64,000 nucleotides of DNA, taken from contig NC_067195.1 of the NCBI RefSeq assembly GCF_000699445.3, positions 55,904,465 through 55,968,464 of the forward strand, in the 5' to 3' direction. The notes under the pieces were generated by a model, which was not told the origin of the DNA, made no database searches, and saw only the letters and a list, made by a program, of their open reading frames with translations. Numbering within the stretch: the stretch's first letter is position 1; the number at the start of each line of letters is the position of its first letter. The translations under genes and the position numbers were made by a program. This DNA is from Schistosoma haematobium (Eukaryota > Platyhelminthes > Trematoda > Strigeidida > Schistosomatidae). Positions 11,164-22,739 of the stretch are shown here, piece by piece.

Positions 11164-13169
11164 AATTCCATTTTGAGTGACCACACGAGATTCAAGTTGG
11201 AAAAAAGTAACAAAGACTTAACTGACTCCACCGAGAAAAGAATCACGAAAGTACTCAGAGACCTGCTGAAAAAGAAGATGATCGACAATTCTACTTACAA
11301 TAACCTACGACCTCGTGGGTCTCGTTTGCCCCACATGTATGGTCTACCGAAAATACATAAACAAGATAATCCTCTTAGACCTATTATGTCAATGGTCAAT
11401 TCACCATACCACAAAGTTGCAAGATGGCTGGCAGATAAATTAGAACCACTTCGTCAACGATTAGCCACTTATACACTGAAGGATTCATTTGTATTTGCTG
11501 ATAGCATGAATCACATGAATATTGCTGGTAAGTTTATGGTTTCGTCTGATGTGACATCATTGTTTACAAAAATACCACTTCTTGAAACCATAGACATAAT
11601 TTGTCAACATCCTGATATCCTACCTCTACCAGCAACAGAATTCAAACGTCTATTACTCTTGTGTACAAAAGATGTTCAGTTCCAGTTCAACAATACTATA
11701 TACCGACAAACCGATGGTGTAGCAATGGGAAGTCCGTTAGGCCCCGTCCTAGCAGACATTTTCATGGCTAACCTCGAAAGAACCAAGCTCAAAGGAGCGA
11801 TTGATGAAATGATGTATTATTCGAGGTATGTTGATGATACATTCATCTTATGTAATAATCAAAAACATGCAACAAATCTGTTAAAGTTTTTCAATGAAGC
11901 TCATCCAAATATTCATTTCACTATGGAACATGAAAAAGAAAACATGTTCCATTTCCTCGATATAGCGATAAAACGAAGAAAGGATGGCACAGTTCAACGC
12001 TCAGTTTATGAGAAAGACACATGGAATGGTAGTTATCTCAATTTCGACAGCTTTTGTCCAATCAATTATAAAAAGGCGCTTGTCAAAACACTGTTTCATA
12101 GAACAGAAAGAATATGCACTGCCTATACAATAGAAGAGGAAATTATGAATGTTAAAAAGTGTTTAAGAAATAACGGATACCCATTGAAATTCATTGAGAA
12201 ATATGGAAAACGTGAAGATAAAATACCCAAAGAAACTACAGTAAATAAAAAACTGTTTTTATTCAACTCAAGTTCAAAGGCGATAATGTCACAGGGTCAA
12301 TCAATATGAGACTAAAAACTGCATTGACAAAAACATATCCTGCAGCTAAATTGATTGTCCTGTCCAAAACGACATGTTCTTTGACACAATCAAAGGTCGA
12401 CAGGTATCTCTTTCATGTTACCACCAACTGTGTATACAAATTTACATGTATCTGCCAAAGCAGTTACATTGGTAGAACAGAAAGGAGAGCCTACGTCCGA
12501 TTCAAAGAACATATTCCGAACAGTTTGAGATCAAACGGACTAAAAGCATTTAGCAGCGCTGTCGCAAGACATCTCCTTGACACAGGACACGAAGTCGATA
12601 TACTGAAGTCCTTCAAGGTGATCAACAAACAATCAAATTCAAACCTTTTGAAATTCGCGGAAGCAATAACAATCAAACGTTTAAAACCAGATCTTTGTAT
12701 ACAAAAAGAAACGGTAATAAATCTTTCTTTGCCCTAGTAACATTCACCCCACCCCCTTTTATTTTATTTATTTTTATTACGTCATTTCAACTCTTCCTGA
12801 ATTTTATAATTACATCACTCATAACTGACCAATTTCAATTCCTATCTCTCTTTATTAACATTAATCTATTTTCAGTTACTTCATTACATAATCGTCTAAT
12901 GTGTTTTAATTCCATGATTTCTAATCACTATTTCAATTTTCTGGAACCTCCCCTCCCAAACTCTATATATTCGAAACAAAAATTTTATAACCTCATTAAC
13001 TCTAACGAAATCTTTACCACATTATGTTACATATATTCATCCTTCACCGCCCCCTGTTGTATAAGTATATCAATATCTATAATAACGTTGAATTTCAAAT
13101 ATTTTAGGTTGTAAGCAGCTGATGAGAACCTAACGAAATAAAATGAATTCATATTATTCTGCACCAACC
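11098..13169 (+). mobile_element. Penelope-like element, nearly complete RT plus GIY-YIG endonuclease
   Basis: A long frame to 12309 carries the PLE RT: YGLPKIHK and RPIMSMVNSPYHKVARWL near 11350-11430, VTSLFTKIPL near 11555, TDGVAMGSPLGPVLADIF near 11715, the catalytic box RYVDDTFIL near 11830 and FHFLDIAI near 11955. A second frame (12306-12737) carries the GIY-YIG nuclease, YKFTC..SSYIGRTERRAYVRFKEH, ending near 12737. The frames overlap by four bases, but the end of the first looks like out-of-frame PLE linker. A small indel near 12262-12275 is likelier than real overlap. The 3' UTR runs to a hammerhead fold at 13107-13169. It is distinct from the PLE at 8.4 kb. Confidence 0.9.
13107..13169 (+). 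ncRNA. Hammerhead ribozyme at the PLE 3' end
   Basis: The core CTGATGAG (13119-13126) and CGAAA (13134-13138) are both intact. Stem I pairs GGTTG/GCAG (13107-13111, 13115-13118) with CTGC/CAACC (13159-13162, 13165-13169). Stem III is the near-perfect palindrome after CGAAA, centred on ATGAATTCAT. Predicted cleavage follows ATT (13156-13158), an allowed NUH site. Stem II is minimal: one G-C pair closing AACCTAA. Hammerhead motifs are established features of PLE termini. Confidence 0.75.
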
Positions 13170-13179
13170 TTTGTTCTTA

Positions 13180-14900
13180 CTCTCTTTAAAATAATAAATG
13201 GAACTATGTGTATGACTCTCATTAAGAAGATCAATAACTAGTGGAGTTATCCAGGGAAGTGTATTAGTTCCATCCTTGTTTCTCATGTATATAAACGATA
13301 TATGTAACATCATAAAATTTGAGAGACCATACATATACGCTGTTGACCTGAAAATAGTATACAGCTTTGAGTTTGAAGCCCTAAGTGAAAGTGTGTACCA
13401 GATTCGATGTGACCCCAACAACCTAACAACCTGAAATGTAAAATTCCGATTACAATTTAAATACAACAAATGTGCAACCATGCATTTCGAGAAAACCCCC
13501 TTATGAACTAATACTTCACTAAAATAAATTTACAATTTAGACACTCAAACCAATTCACGATCTAGGAATTAATTACATAGGAAGCCTAAAATTGCAAGAA
13601 TATGACTCATCTGCCATCTCAACATCTAGACAACTGACGGACTTCATAATAAAATGTTTCTTCATAACAGAGGCTAAGGTCACCTTTTTCAAAATATATA
13701 TACGAACTTCCTTTGAGTGCTGCTAATTTATCTCACCAAACACGAATGCCACAGACAATATAAGTATAGATATTCAAAAACGCTTTACATATCGACTATA
13801 AGGATGCGACTCCCCTCTCGAGTACATAGACAGATGTAAGCACCTCTCCTTAGAACCTTTATGGTATCGTTGACTAACGAACAATCTAACATTTTTCAAC
13901 AGAGTAATATATAGACTCCCATTTCTAACCTCCCACCAAATCATGATCCACGATCCTTCCTACAAACTCATAAACAACATATATACATCACTAACTGTAA
14001 AACAACAAAAAACAATGCGTTGTGTGTCCTTTTACTTTGTAGTGTATTTTACTGTGAAACAGGTTGCCATTACCTATCTGTAACTGTGACAAAATCACCT
14101 TGTTCAAAAGACCATGTCTTTTTCCTAATTTCTAAATCAAGTAAACAGATAACTTTCTAATCTCGTGGACGCTGCTCAACTGTGGTTGATTACAAGAAAA
14201 TCTTAATACCCTAAAATATTGTGAGTTCCTCCTAGTTCACGTTCTATTATCTTGAAAAAACTACTAGCTTTAATTTATAAGCATACATATGTTTTGTTTT
14301 CCCACTTGACTGTCGTTCTTCTCGTAGATTTTGCAGCTCTTTACTCGTTTTTGTTTATATTTTATGGTCAGCTATCTATTCCTATCTTCTAAGATACATA
14401 TCATCCGGATAGTATGCTATAATTTATAACACAATTTAGCTTCATAGCAGTGTGATATAAAAAGTGGATATCCAACCAATAATATAGAAGCCTCAGCCGT
14501 TTGATTCGCTCGTAACATACAACTAGGATAGACAGCGTATTCCAACAAGATATGAAGCACAGAGCTTAGTTTGAAGCAATATTCATACATACCATAAACA
14601 TAAGAAGGCCTAACATCACGAAAGGAGGGAGGGTGACTTTTTTTGGTCAGCAAACATGATGGTAAAGAGACAACCTCAATCCACCCATGTATGTACGGCA
14701 GAACATTCTCTTTTCTTAAAGCTCCTTATGGTCTTGGGGGATGTAACTAATCAATGGTATTCATATTACTTTCCCGTGCCAAATATCTATTTGACTCAAG
14801 TTTGTGGTCTTGAAGTGGTTTCGCTTCCTAACGAGAAATCTTATCACAAGCTAAACTGGACAGTTACACTAAAAAGGCATCCGCTCATGACTTAATGAAA
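13180..14900 (+). pseudogene. CR1-like non-LTR element, 5'-truncated RT relic with 3' UTR
   Basis: The plus strand reads SGVIQGSVLVPSLFLMYIND (RT motif B region), then a decayed motif C (YAVD where YADD is expected), then RT thumb residues. Stops are frequent after 13435. Positions 14140-14900 match the 3' part of the copy at 33340-34240, for example the shared CTTCATAGCAGTGTGAT and CATCACRAAAGGAGGGAGGG strings, so this is a common 3' UTR. The copy is inactive. Confidence 0.8.
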
Positions 14901-15519
14901 GTTACATTAATAAAAATGAGAAGTAATAATTTCCACTAAGAAAAGGGATTTATGTATCAAGGCAACGTTTTTCTTAATATATTTTGGAGGTATGCCACTA
15001 CAGATATACCTAATTATGATGATTAGGAGTACTTGAATTATAGTATGAACTAAGAATCCCAGAAATAACACAACTGGATCAAGAAGTACTTGATAAGCAC
15101 GAACGAATGTATTGTATTTAGAATTCGAAACCAAGCATTCAACAAATACAAATGTATCATTAGTTCATTCAAACACCACATCCGCCACAGCTTAAATTGG
15201 AGTCTAAGTGTCTGTAATCAATGGTACGTCTTCTTCTTTAGTTCATCTTGTGTCTGTCCGACATTGTATTGGATAAAAACTTTATTATCTAGAATGCACT
15301 CATTAGTATTGGAATTAACAACCGAAATCGGAACAGACACTTGGTTCCTGGAATCGTATACAATCACCGTGTCGGTTGTGTACCGAAACCACTACCTAGA
15401 ATGTAAAGCACAGATCTCCCAACACTATCCTCCACCACGAAATAATGTTGGATCTTTATATCCTCAATTCATGAATGATTTGGCTCCACTTAAAACATAT
15501 TTCTCCCATTAGCTAGAGT

Positions 15520-15926
15520 TGTAGCGTGGCGTCGAGTTGAGATTAACTATGAACACCGCTACCAAGAATCACGTGCCAAATAAATCAGAAGGCGAAGGTT
15601 GAACGTAACCAAAGAAACCCATGAAATCCCCGAGAAGCCAAATATCAGAAGGCAATTAATGGACCAAGTCGATGTTTATTTGCTGGCGATCTCGTGGCAT
15701 CGAAAGGATATCGAGATCGTGCCAGGATACAAGCTTGGTTACAGAACGTAACCGAATCCGCGCGAAGTTACAATCAAAGTGTAAGTATAAGAATGGAAGC
15801 ACAAAATAGCTGTCATTAGCACAGTCAAACAAAAGCACGTTAAAACAAACACTGGTACAGTTGGTTATAATAATAATTGTTTTTATTAAACCAGTCGTGT
15901 TCTCGTGATGAATGTGAGTCACTACA
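15520..15926. mobile_element. Solo LTR of a second LTR family, nested
   Basis: A 407-bp unit bounded by TGTAGCG and TCACTACA, with GAGT directly before (15516-15519) and after (15927-15930) as a 4-bp target duplication. A second copy lies at 18720-19083. It inserted into the 3' end of the gag region of the small LTR element and so is younger than its host. A palindromic CGATCTCG...CGAGATCG core is visible in both copies. Confidence 0.85.
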
Positions 15927-15930
15927 GAGT

Positions 15931-16966
15931 AAACATTAGAAGTGACTTCGTGGTAAGGATAAACAGCAGTTGATATGAAGTTATCCGAATTGTAATCAAA
16001 ATCGAGGTCATTTGGTACTTGTGCTTCGCATTGAACAAGTTTCTACAAGAAACACATGCATTATGAAAACAAATAATATTTGGTATGACGTCGAGACTTG
16101 ATTCCTCTGAAATAGTTTCCTCGAATTCATCAAGAATGTCATTGCAGAGTAAAGGTTTTCGATCATGACTAGGTTCATTCAACATATTTTCCTCAGATTT
16201 GCAAGGAATTTCGTCAGAAATAAGTGAGTCATTTGGAAAAACCATATCTGGCACAGTAACATGAGAAATATGACATGTTGATTGATTAGAAACTGTTGTC
16301 TCACAAGGATTCTGAGTTTCACTTAATTCCGAAATGCGACATGACTCTACACTGTCTTTTGAAATCGTTGATAAGGATGAATGATCATTAGGAACACTGG
16401 ACTTAACAGAATCAGAATTACAAGACTTAATATTAGTTTCATCAGGATGTACGGTAGTATTACAAACTGATTGAATATGTCCAGTATTACAACATTTAAA
16501 GCACTCAGAATTACGAAATTTACGTGAATTAAAAGAGTGGAACGTGCCACAGACAAACAATGACCAAACTTGTGCCCATATTCGTGAAATGCAATGCAAC
16601 TCCTCAATGAATTATCTGCATAACCTTGAGTATGCACTGGGTTGGAGTGACGTAATGTAGTGGAATTTTTTATATCCTCATGAATCGTTTTACGAGATCT
16701 TCCCCCTTTACCACATTCGAACTTTGTATACTGAACATAGTCTAGCAGTAGTTCCTTGAGAGTTGTATAAGGAAGCGAAATGGGCTTTTCCGGTAAAACC
16801 AGAGTTTTAATAAGCTGTAAGCTTCTTTTCCGATGAATGTGAGGAAATGTGCTACAATATTAATATCCTCATCACCTTCCCTAGTCAAAGCCCAGATTTC
16901 GAACCTTTCAAAGTAGTCCTGGAAAGCACTAAAATTTGGATATATGTCCAACTGTTCGATCACAGG
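15931..16966 (-). pseudogene. Decayed gag with CCHC zinc knuckle
   Basis: Three overlapping minus-strand frames join into one gag-like product. The first part reads YPNFSAFQDYFERFEIWALT and NIVAHFLTFIGKEAYSLL, the N-terminal gag pattern of schistosome Ty3/gypsy elements. The middle part has a damaged knuckle (C-x2-F-x4-H-x4-C; a cysteine is lost). The third has an intact CFKCCNTGHIQSVC knuckle (CX2CX4HX4C), then an acidic, serine-rich tail. At least two frameshifts break it, and the first frame has no ATG. Confidence 0.75.
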
Positions 16967-17149
16967 TTCAATCGTGACGCCAATATGATAATTAGAAGTA
17001 TTTGAATTATAGTATGAACTAAGAATCCCAGAAATAACGTAATTGGATCAAGAAGTACTATATAACCACAAACGAATGTACTGTATTTAGAATTCGAAAT
17101 CAAGCATCCAACAAGTACAAATGTATCATTAGTTCATTCAAACACCACA

Positions 17150-18239
17150 ATATTCCCTCACATTTCTAAGAAAAGCATCTGACAAACTCCTTCGATCAAA
17201 TTTGTTTAGTATTCTTATGTCTACTTTCAACAAATGTAACGTTTATCTTAGTGAACTGGTAATAGCCATACTGATTCATTGATGAGGTTTCTCACATCTC
17301 GCTGATACCACATAGTTTGTGCTTAGTTGGTAATTTTGTTTATTGTCCTCTAATATAGCTTTTCAGCAGTCACGAATGACCATCTTAAAAAATAAACTGG
17401 ATATGTTATGAAAAACACACTTATATAAATCGGAATTGAGACTATTGATTCTTAGGTAATTTATTCCATCTTTTACTTCTGAAGGTGGTGTAGTGATGCA
17501 AATGTTAAGGGGTTTGACTTCTAGTCACTAAATCTCAGGTGCGAACTCCGCCCCAACTAATCCTGTTTGAGGGACCGAGTAATATAACTAGCTCTTATAC
17601 ATATAATGTGGCTCGAACCCTGGTGTACAAATCCGTATACATGGTAAATGAGTTTAATGAAATAGAAACTACTCTTGAAACCGGTGTAAATAAACCATTA
17701 GGTGATTAGTTAAAGAAATCATAAAATATTTTACCATTGCCTCTAGCCACGTGTATCTTATTTCTTTATCATAAGAAGAGTATTCCTAGTCAACTAGACT
17801 GTTCAACATAATGGTTGTTGGATAAACGATACAACTAAGCAGACGACACAAGTTCATGGAAAATTTGCTTACGCATATATAAGATTCTCCACTTCAACAA
17901 GTAACAAACTACTTAACAAATAATTAAAAGTTTTCATAACACCATTCCACCAATTGAAACTCCTACTATCATACAATATGACTTAAAAGAAATGTAGAGA
18001 AAAATATATCTTTAAGAATCACTTCGACAAAATAATTGTTTAAAAACTTGGGCGAAATGCATTTGTTCTAATATTTAAAAATATGACTGAAAGACAACTT
18101 TGATATATCTGGGGTCACGAATTTAGCTTGATAGTCAGCTTTTAGTTTATTAACACTTGTTAATCGACCTACGAAATTCGAATCTAACATTCACCCACGT
18201 TTTAACTAACTTATAACCATGTTAATTTCTGTGTTTAGT
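17150..18239. other. Stretch without gene; tRNA-type SINE remnant at about 17465-17645
   Basis: Around 17480-17645 the words AAGGGGTTTGACTTCTAGTC, CAGGTGCGAACTCC and GGCTCGAACCCTGG resemble the A/B-box-like region of tRNA-derived schistosome SINEs. The rest is AT-rich, with no supported exon. Confidence 0.4.
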
Positions 18240-18719
18240 ATTTAGCATATGTTATAACTTGTGGACCTGTGTGCCCCGTTTATTGTATATCGCAACGATA
18301 CCGCCAATCAGAGTGCAACGAATTATCGATCGAACCAGTGACGTACAAAACACGTACGAGCAACCTGGAGTCCTTATTGGTCTCGCTTTCCGCCTAGCCC
18401 AGCCAGTTGAGTACAGAACAAAAATCTCAACTTTTTCAATATAAATCATTTATTTCAAACATACAGGGTTTATACACCAATCAAACAGACCACAACGTAC
18501 CATAAAATAGAAAATAACATTTGTACAATATTTAGCCAGAAGTGGCTGTAAATGAGGGAGGTGGTGATTAACAGACAGACCATAACTCAAGAATGGTAAA
18601 TCGTATAACAACAGTTCATAGGTCGAAATAAAACTCATAATAAGAGGGTCATGAATATGAACAGTTTGGTTACATAACAATTACACGATAAAAATATACT
18701 CATAGTATTGGCCCATAAA
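18240..18719. repeat. Probable dispersed repeat, both frames open by composition
   Basis: A GC-richer block (18255-18440) in AT-rich surroundings is open on both strands for about 60 codons but shows no splice sites or domain. It is followed by unassigned DNA up to a solo LTR. Its composition and position against an LTR suggest repeat DNA. The family was not identified. Confidence 0.35.
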
Positions 18720-19083
18720 TGTGAAGCGTGGAGTCGAGTCGCGGTTGACTATGAACACCACTACAAGAAGACTACGTGCCAGTTAACTGATAGAATCCCC
18801 GTAAGCCAAATATCAAAAGGCAGTTGATGGCTGTAGTCAAGATGTATTTGTTGGCGATCTCGTGGTGTCGAAAGGATACCGAGATCGTGCCAAAGGAGTA
18901 CAAGCGTGGTTATCGAGCGTAACCGAACCCGTGCAAGGTCGCAATCAATGGAGTAGTAATATGGCTGTCTTTAGCACAGTTAAACAAACGAGCACAGTAA
19001 AACAATCACTGGTACAATTGGTTATAATAATAATTGTTTCAATTAAATCAATCCCGTTCTCTTGGTAAAAGTAGGTCACTACA
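18720..19083. mobile_element. Solo LTR, same family as 15520-15926
   Basis: A 364-bp unit starting TGTGAAGCGTGG and ending GGTCACTACA. It matches the 407-bp copy throughout: GCCAAATATC, TTGGCGATCTCGTGG, GATACCGAGATCGTGCC and the GGTTATAATAATAATTG motif near the 3' end. No clear target duplication is visible, so its age or exact borders are uncertain. Confidence 0.8.
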
Positions 19084-19429
19084 AATGGATCCCAAAAATT
19101 ACTATTCATTATTCTTATCGGGATAAAACAGCATATGAATATTTTATTTTATTAGATAAGAAAAGTATTTTTAGCTAGTAGTATTACTGTTGCTCGGAAA
19201 GATCGTACTACTAATGCATACTTCCTAAACTGTTATAAATTGAATAATATGTTGAACAAAATCTTACAGTGAAATAAAACGAACTTCATACTGAACAAAA
19301 TTCACACTAATCTGAAAAGTAATCTTGCGTTTATATTCCGTCCTAACGAAACCCAATAATCACGAAGTCTTGGAATAAAAGAATATATGTACATTAATGC
19401 GTATATTTACGAAGTATATACTTGTTAAG

Positions 19430-19690
19430 TGGTTGGATACAGTCGTTAGGATATCCTAGACCTGGATTTCGTGCTTTTCGGCACTCTTCAGCAAGGTATG
19501 TCTGCGATCTTGATGGAATTAATACTCTCTTGATGATTCAATCACATGTCACTCGGCTTCATGATCTGAGATGTTACTACTGAGTCATTTGGACTGCGAC
19601 TGACCTCCAGTGGGACTAAAATAGTTACAACTGATTGATCATTGAGTACTGATCACTACAACGACTAGATAAACATCACATTTATTAATA
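19430..19690 (+). repeat. Dispersed schistosome repeat, copy 1 (degenerate)
   Basis: It shares the order 'GCAAGGTATGTCTGCGATC ... TCACTCGGCTT ... GAGATGTTACTACTGAG ... TTTGGACTGCGACTG' with 20585-20830. Both look like diverged copies of one short non-coding repeat, possibly SINE-like. No RNA-polymerase III boxes can be claimed with certainty. Confidence 0.5.
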
Positions 19691-20123
19691 CTCAGCGACC
19701 AATCAATTGAAAGCACATTTGTTTAAAATTTTAGTGTACCAACTTGGTGTACTCACTAGTAAAGGGAGTTTTAGTACCTTTTCCTATACAAAAAGTTATA
19801 TCAAACTGTTCTCTTTCCACATAAATTTTAAATGATATTTACAAAGGGCAACAAATATTGGAAACAAAATGACAAAACATAAATATCCAATTTCTAATGG
19901 ATTTATTATTTAACTATTGTTAAATTTAAAATCAATTGTATAAAATCAAAGATCAAGATTTGTGTTGTTTGACTTTTAATTATTAGTTTCTGGCACAATA
20001 TAGTCTTCCAATTGCACAGTCCTTACTAGTCAATTATTGTTAGTTGATATTTGATAAATGGATAAAGTAAATGACCCAATCAGCGATTAATTTGTTTCTG
20101 ATCTGTGTTTTACCTTGTTCCAG

Positions 20124-21719
20124 AATTCAGTAACAGCAAAGAATGATAAATTCATGGATAAGTTTTCCAATGATTACGTTCATATAAATGAGCATTTTTC
20201 AGTTCCATTTGATGGCATAGAATTGTCTAATGATAATAATAATAATAATCCAATTCATTATATAAACTATGGAATTGAAACATTTACATCGCCCACATGC
20301 TTTGCTTATACCATGCATTTGTTTACTTTGATCACTGCAATTCTTGACCAACCAATAATTTATCCTAGAGATTTTGTTGAAATTTATCCCAAGTTAAAAC
20401 TGTTGGATATTTCCACTCGTGATATTTCTCAATCAGATCGTTGGTAAGTATTAACTTTATTTTTATTACAAATTTTTAGTATTTGAACAATGTAGTATTA
20501 AGGAATTATTTTAGAATAAATATAGGACTTGTTAAGTATGGGACCAATTGTACTTTTAATAAGTAAATGTTATTTCGAGAAGTTAGGTGGTTGAAGATAG
20601 TCGACAGGAAACCGTCTAACTAGGTTTCCTGATAGTTGGTGCTCGTCAACATGGTAGATCTCCAATCGCGAAAGAACTGATGCCTCCTTCAGTATCCAAA
20701 CAAGTGTCACCCAACTTGATCGTTCGAAACGTTGCCACTAAGCTATTTGGGTTGCAACTACTCCATTGTAGAACTGAAATACTAACAATTGATTGGTGAC
20801 TAGTATCATGTTTGTCTTATCCTTTTATTACTGATTACACACAGCATAAGATTAGTTCGAGAGTGATCTCCATCATGACGCAACATTATTGAGGAAACCA
20901 TGATAAACAATTGAGCACTGGATAGTCGCTTCATCATAGTTTCAAAGGAAAATCTTATCTAAAGCAATTGGTCCCTTTTGTAAATTTCGATAGAACAATG
21001 AGAAGACGGAGTTGATCTGAGAAAGGCGATGTATTTGCACTATACATTTCGAACAATCTGGTCACACAGATACTTGTCAAGGCATATTAATAATAATATA
21101 AAATGCTCTGACAAGTATATGTGTGACTAGATTGTTCGAAATGTAGATTGCAAATACATCGCCTTTCTCAGATCAACTCCATCTTCTCATTGTTCTATCG
21201 AAAACTTATCATTGTGTACTTTCTATGGTACACGCGCGAGTCAACCAGATTAAGAGTAAGGCGACAATCTACCGATGAAATTGGATAAAGTTTGGGCTTT
21301 CTCGCTTTAGGATTGACTTAAAGTGGTTATGTAGGCCATTGGATTTCGACCTAGTTACTCAATAGCATCGTGTTTACAGAGCGATAAGGAACTAGTGATC
21401 GAGTTTTCTGTCAAATCCTTCATAGAATTATGTGGAAGTAACATTTATTCTTGCTCTATTACTTTCGTAATGTCGATTAATACTGTTTGCCTATGTACAG
21501 AGTTAAACTTTGTAGATTTAATTAAGATATGGAACAACCACGTACACTCACTATTGTATTTAAATATTCCCTTGTAATCTCATCTTGCTTTTTACAGCCA
21601 AGCAATTTGCATACTAAAGCGTAACATCATGTCTTTGGGTTCAAGATTTAATTTATATCTGACGCCAGAAAAGCATGCGTTGTATAACTTGAAATATTTA
21701 TTTGATCATTTTCAGAACA
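20124..21719 (+). CDS. UVRAG: UVRAG-like BARA2 domain, two plus-strand exons
   Basis: Exon 20124-20443 follows a TTGTTCCAG acceptor and ends at GTAAGT. Exon 21598-21719 follows TTTTTACAG and ends at GTAAGTG. They join in phase (TG + C). The product reads INEHFSVPFDGIELSND, a poly-Asn loop, then TCFAYTMHLFTLITAILDQP and IIYP, which matches the UVRAG sequence ..[25 protein letters not shown]. Exon 2 reads CQAICILKRNIMSLGSRFNL and YNLKYLFDHF, matching YGVYLLNKNIAQLRYQHGL and LPNLKNFM. This is the membrane-facing C-terminal domain missing from the minus-strand gene at 1.8-7.3 kb. It lies in the opposite orientation. No in-phase upstream exon was found on this strand. The 1154-bp intron holds a foldback element and a repeat. 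Confidence 0.65.
20585..20830 (+). repeat. Dispersed schistosome repeat, copy 2 (degenerate)
   Basis: Related to 19430-19690, with better preserved words such as GTGCTCGTCAACATGGTAG, ATCTCCAATCGCGAAAG and CACCCAACTTGATCGTTCG. It lies inside the intron between the two BARA2-coding exons. No coding potential was seen. Confidence 0.55.
20986..21205. repeat. Foldback element, second copy
   Basis: Inverted arms of about 98-103 bp meet at a short AT-rich centre near 21088-21100. The outer ends read TTTCGATAGAACAATGAGAA. The arms match those of the foldback at 3681-4060, but the inner tip differs and is shorter. The adjoining left flank (AAAGCAATTGGTCCCTTTT) matches the reverse complement of the right flank of the first copy, so the element extends past the arms on that side. 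Confidence 0.8.
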
Positions 21720-22739
21720 GTAAGTGAAGTTAATGTGACGTAACTGTTCTCAATTTTTATTTAATCGAAAATATTACGGTTAATTTCGTTTGGTGTTTCC
21801 GACCAAACGACTAAGTGATGTGTCGAAATCGCGGAACGAAAACAGTAGCTCTTTGTAAAATACGGTAGTATTAATAATGACAATATAAGAAATATATTTA
21901 CAAGCCTCAGTACATGAGGTTTCTATGGTGCTTACCGCGTGCATATGCATTCAGAGATGAAGAGGTTCTTGGAATAGCTGTATGGGGATTATTTACCAAA
22001 ATATACGATAATCTACTTGATAGCCAGTAGTTTTGTCAATACCACAGTGCAACCAACAATCGAAACGAGTACTAATAACACAAAATACTAAAACTATCAT
22101 GCCGTAACAAATTTTTGATGACTAAACAAGAGATCGAAGTAACTGTCACAATTGTAACAATAAGTTGACTGAAAGTCACAAGTTTATGTAACATATCCAT
22201 AAATTCAACTCAACGACGAAGGGATATTATGCTTCTTATGTACAAAATTGATTGAAAATGCCATTAGCTTCTGAATATTAGTGAGTAACATGATGTGCTA
22301 CACAAAACGAACAGGATGAGAAGGAAATAGAGGTAAAAGATGCAAGTGGAATTGACAATTAAAATGCAATGTAACCTGCTTTTACTCGTACACTCTCAAG
22401 CCACTGTCTTCTGCCATAACGACTATGTTGATTGCCACCATTACTAATTATAACCGAGGTGACCGGACAATTGACTTATCATCAAATTTACACCGCATAA
22501 GTTTTGAAATAATATTACTGAACGATCATGTAAATGCATATTGGGGAGTTCAAACTATTATTATTGTGATCGACAATCAAATAAAACGACATGAAACTGA
22601 TGGTCACTAGGCAATCAGTCAGACTCCATTCCTGTACCGTATAACATCATCTTTAATATTAGTGAATTAAATGTTCACGATTGTATAAGAGTTTTAGAGA
22701 ACACTGAAAATTCTAATTTTTTGTCATGAACCGACTTCA
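21720..22739. other. Stretch without recognised gene
   Basis: It follows the last recognised UVRAG-like exon and should hold the next intron or exons. No exon continuing phase 1 with a convincing product was found. No RNA gene or long repeat was seen. Confidence 0.4.

Larger units (their letters stand above)
15017..17149 (-). mobile_element. Short gag-only LTR retrotransposon with 164-bp LTRs
   Basis: Two 164-bp direct repeats (15017-15180 and 16986-17149) begin TGTGGTG and end ATCA on the minus strand. They enclose a minus-strand gag remnant (about 16966-15931). Next to the 5' LTR lies TGGCGTCACGATTGAACC, a plausible tRNA primer-binding site. No protease, RT or integrase is present, so it is either a non-autonomous element or a deletion derivative. 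The 3' internal part is interrupted by a solo LTR of another family. No flanking target duplication was found. Confidence 0.75.

Noticed and set aside
12306..12309. ATGA overlap between the RT and GIY-YIG frames of the 11-13 kb PLE as a translational coupling site
   Set aside because: The end of the first frame reads as out-of-frame PLE linker from about 12262 on, and PLEs normally have one ORF. A small indel explains the overlap.
18252..18449. Frames open on both strands as a small gene
   Set aside because: No splice sites, start context or domain. The block looks like repeat DNA beside an LTR.
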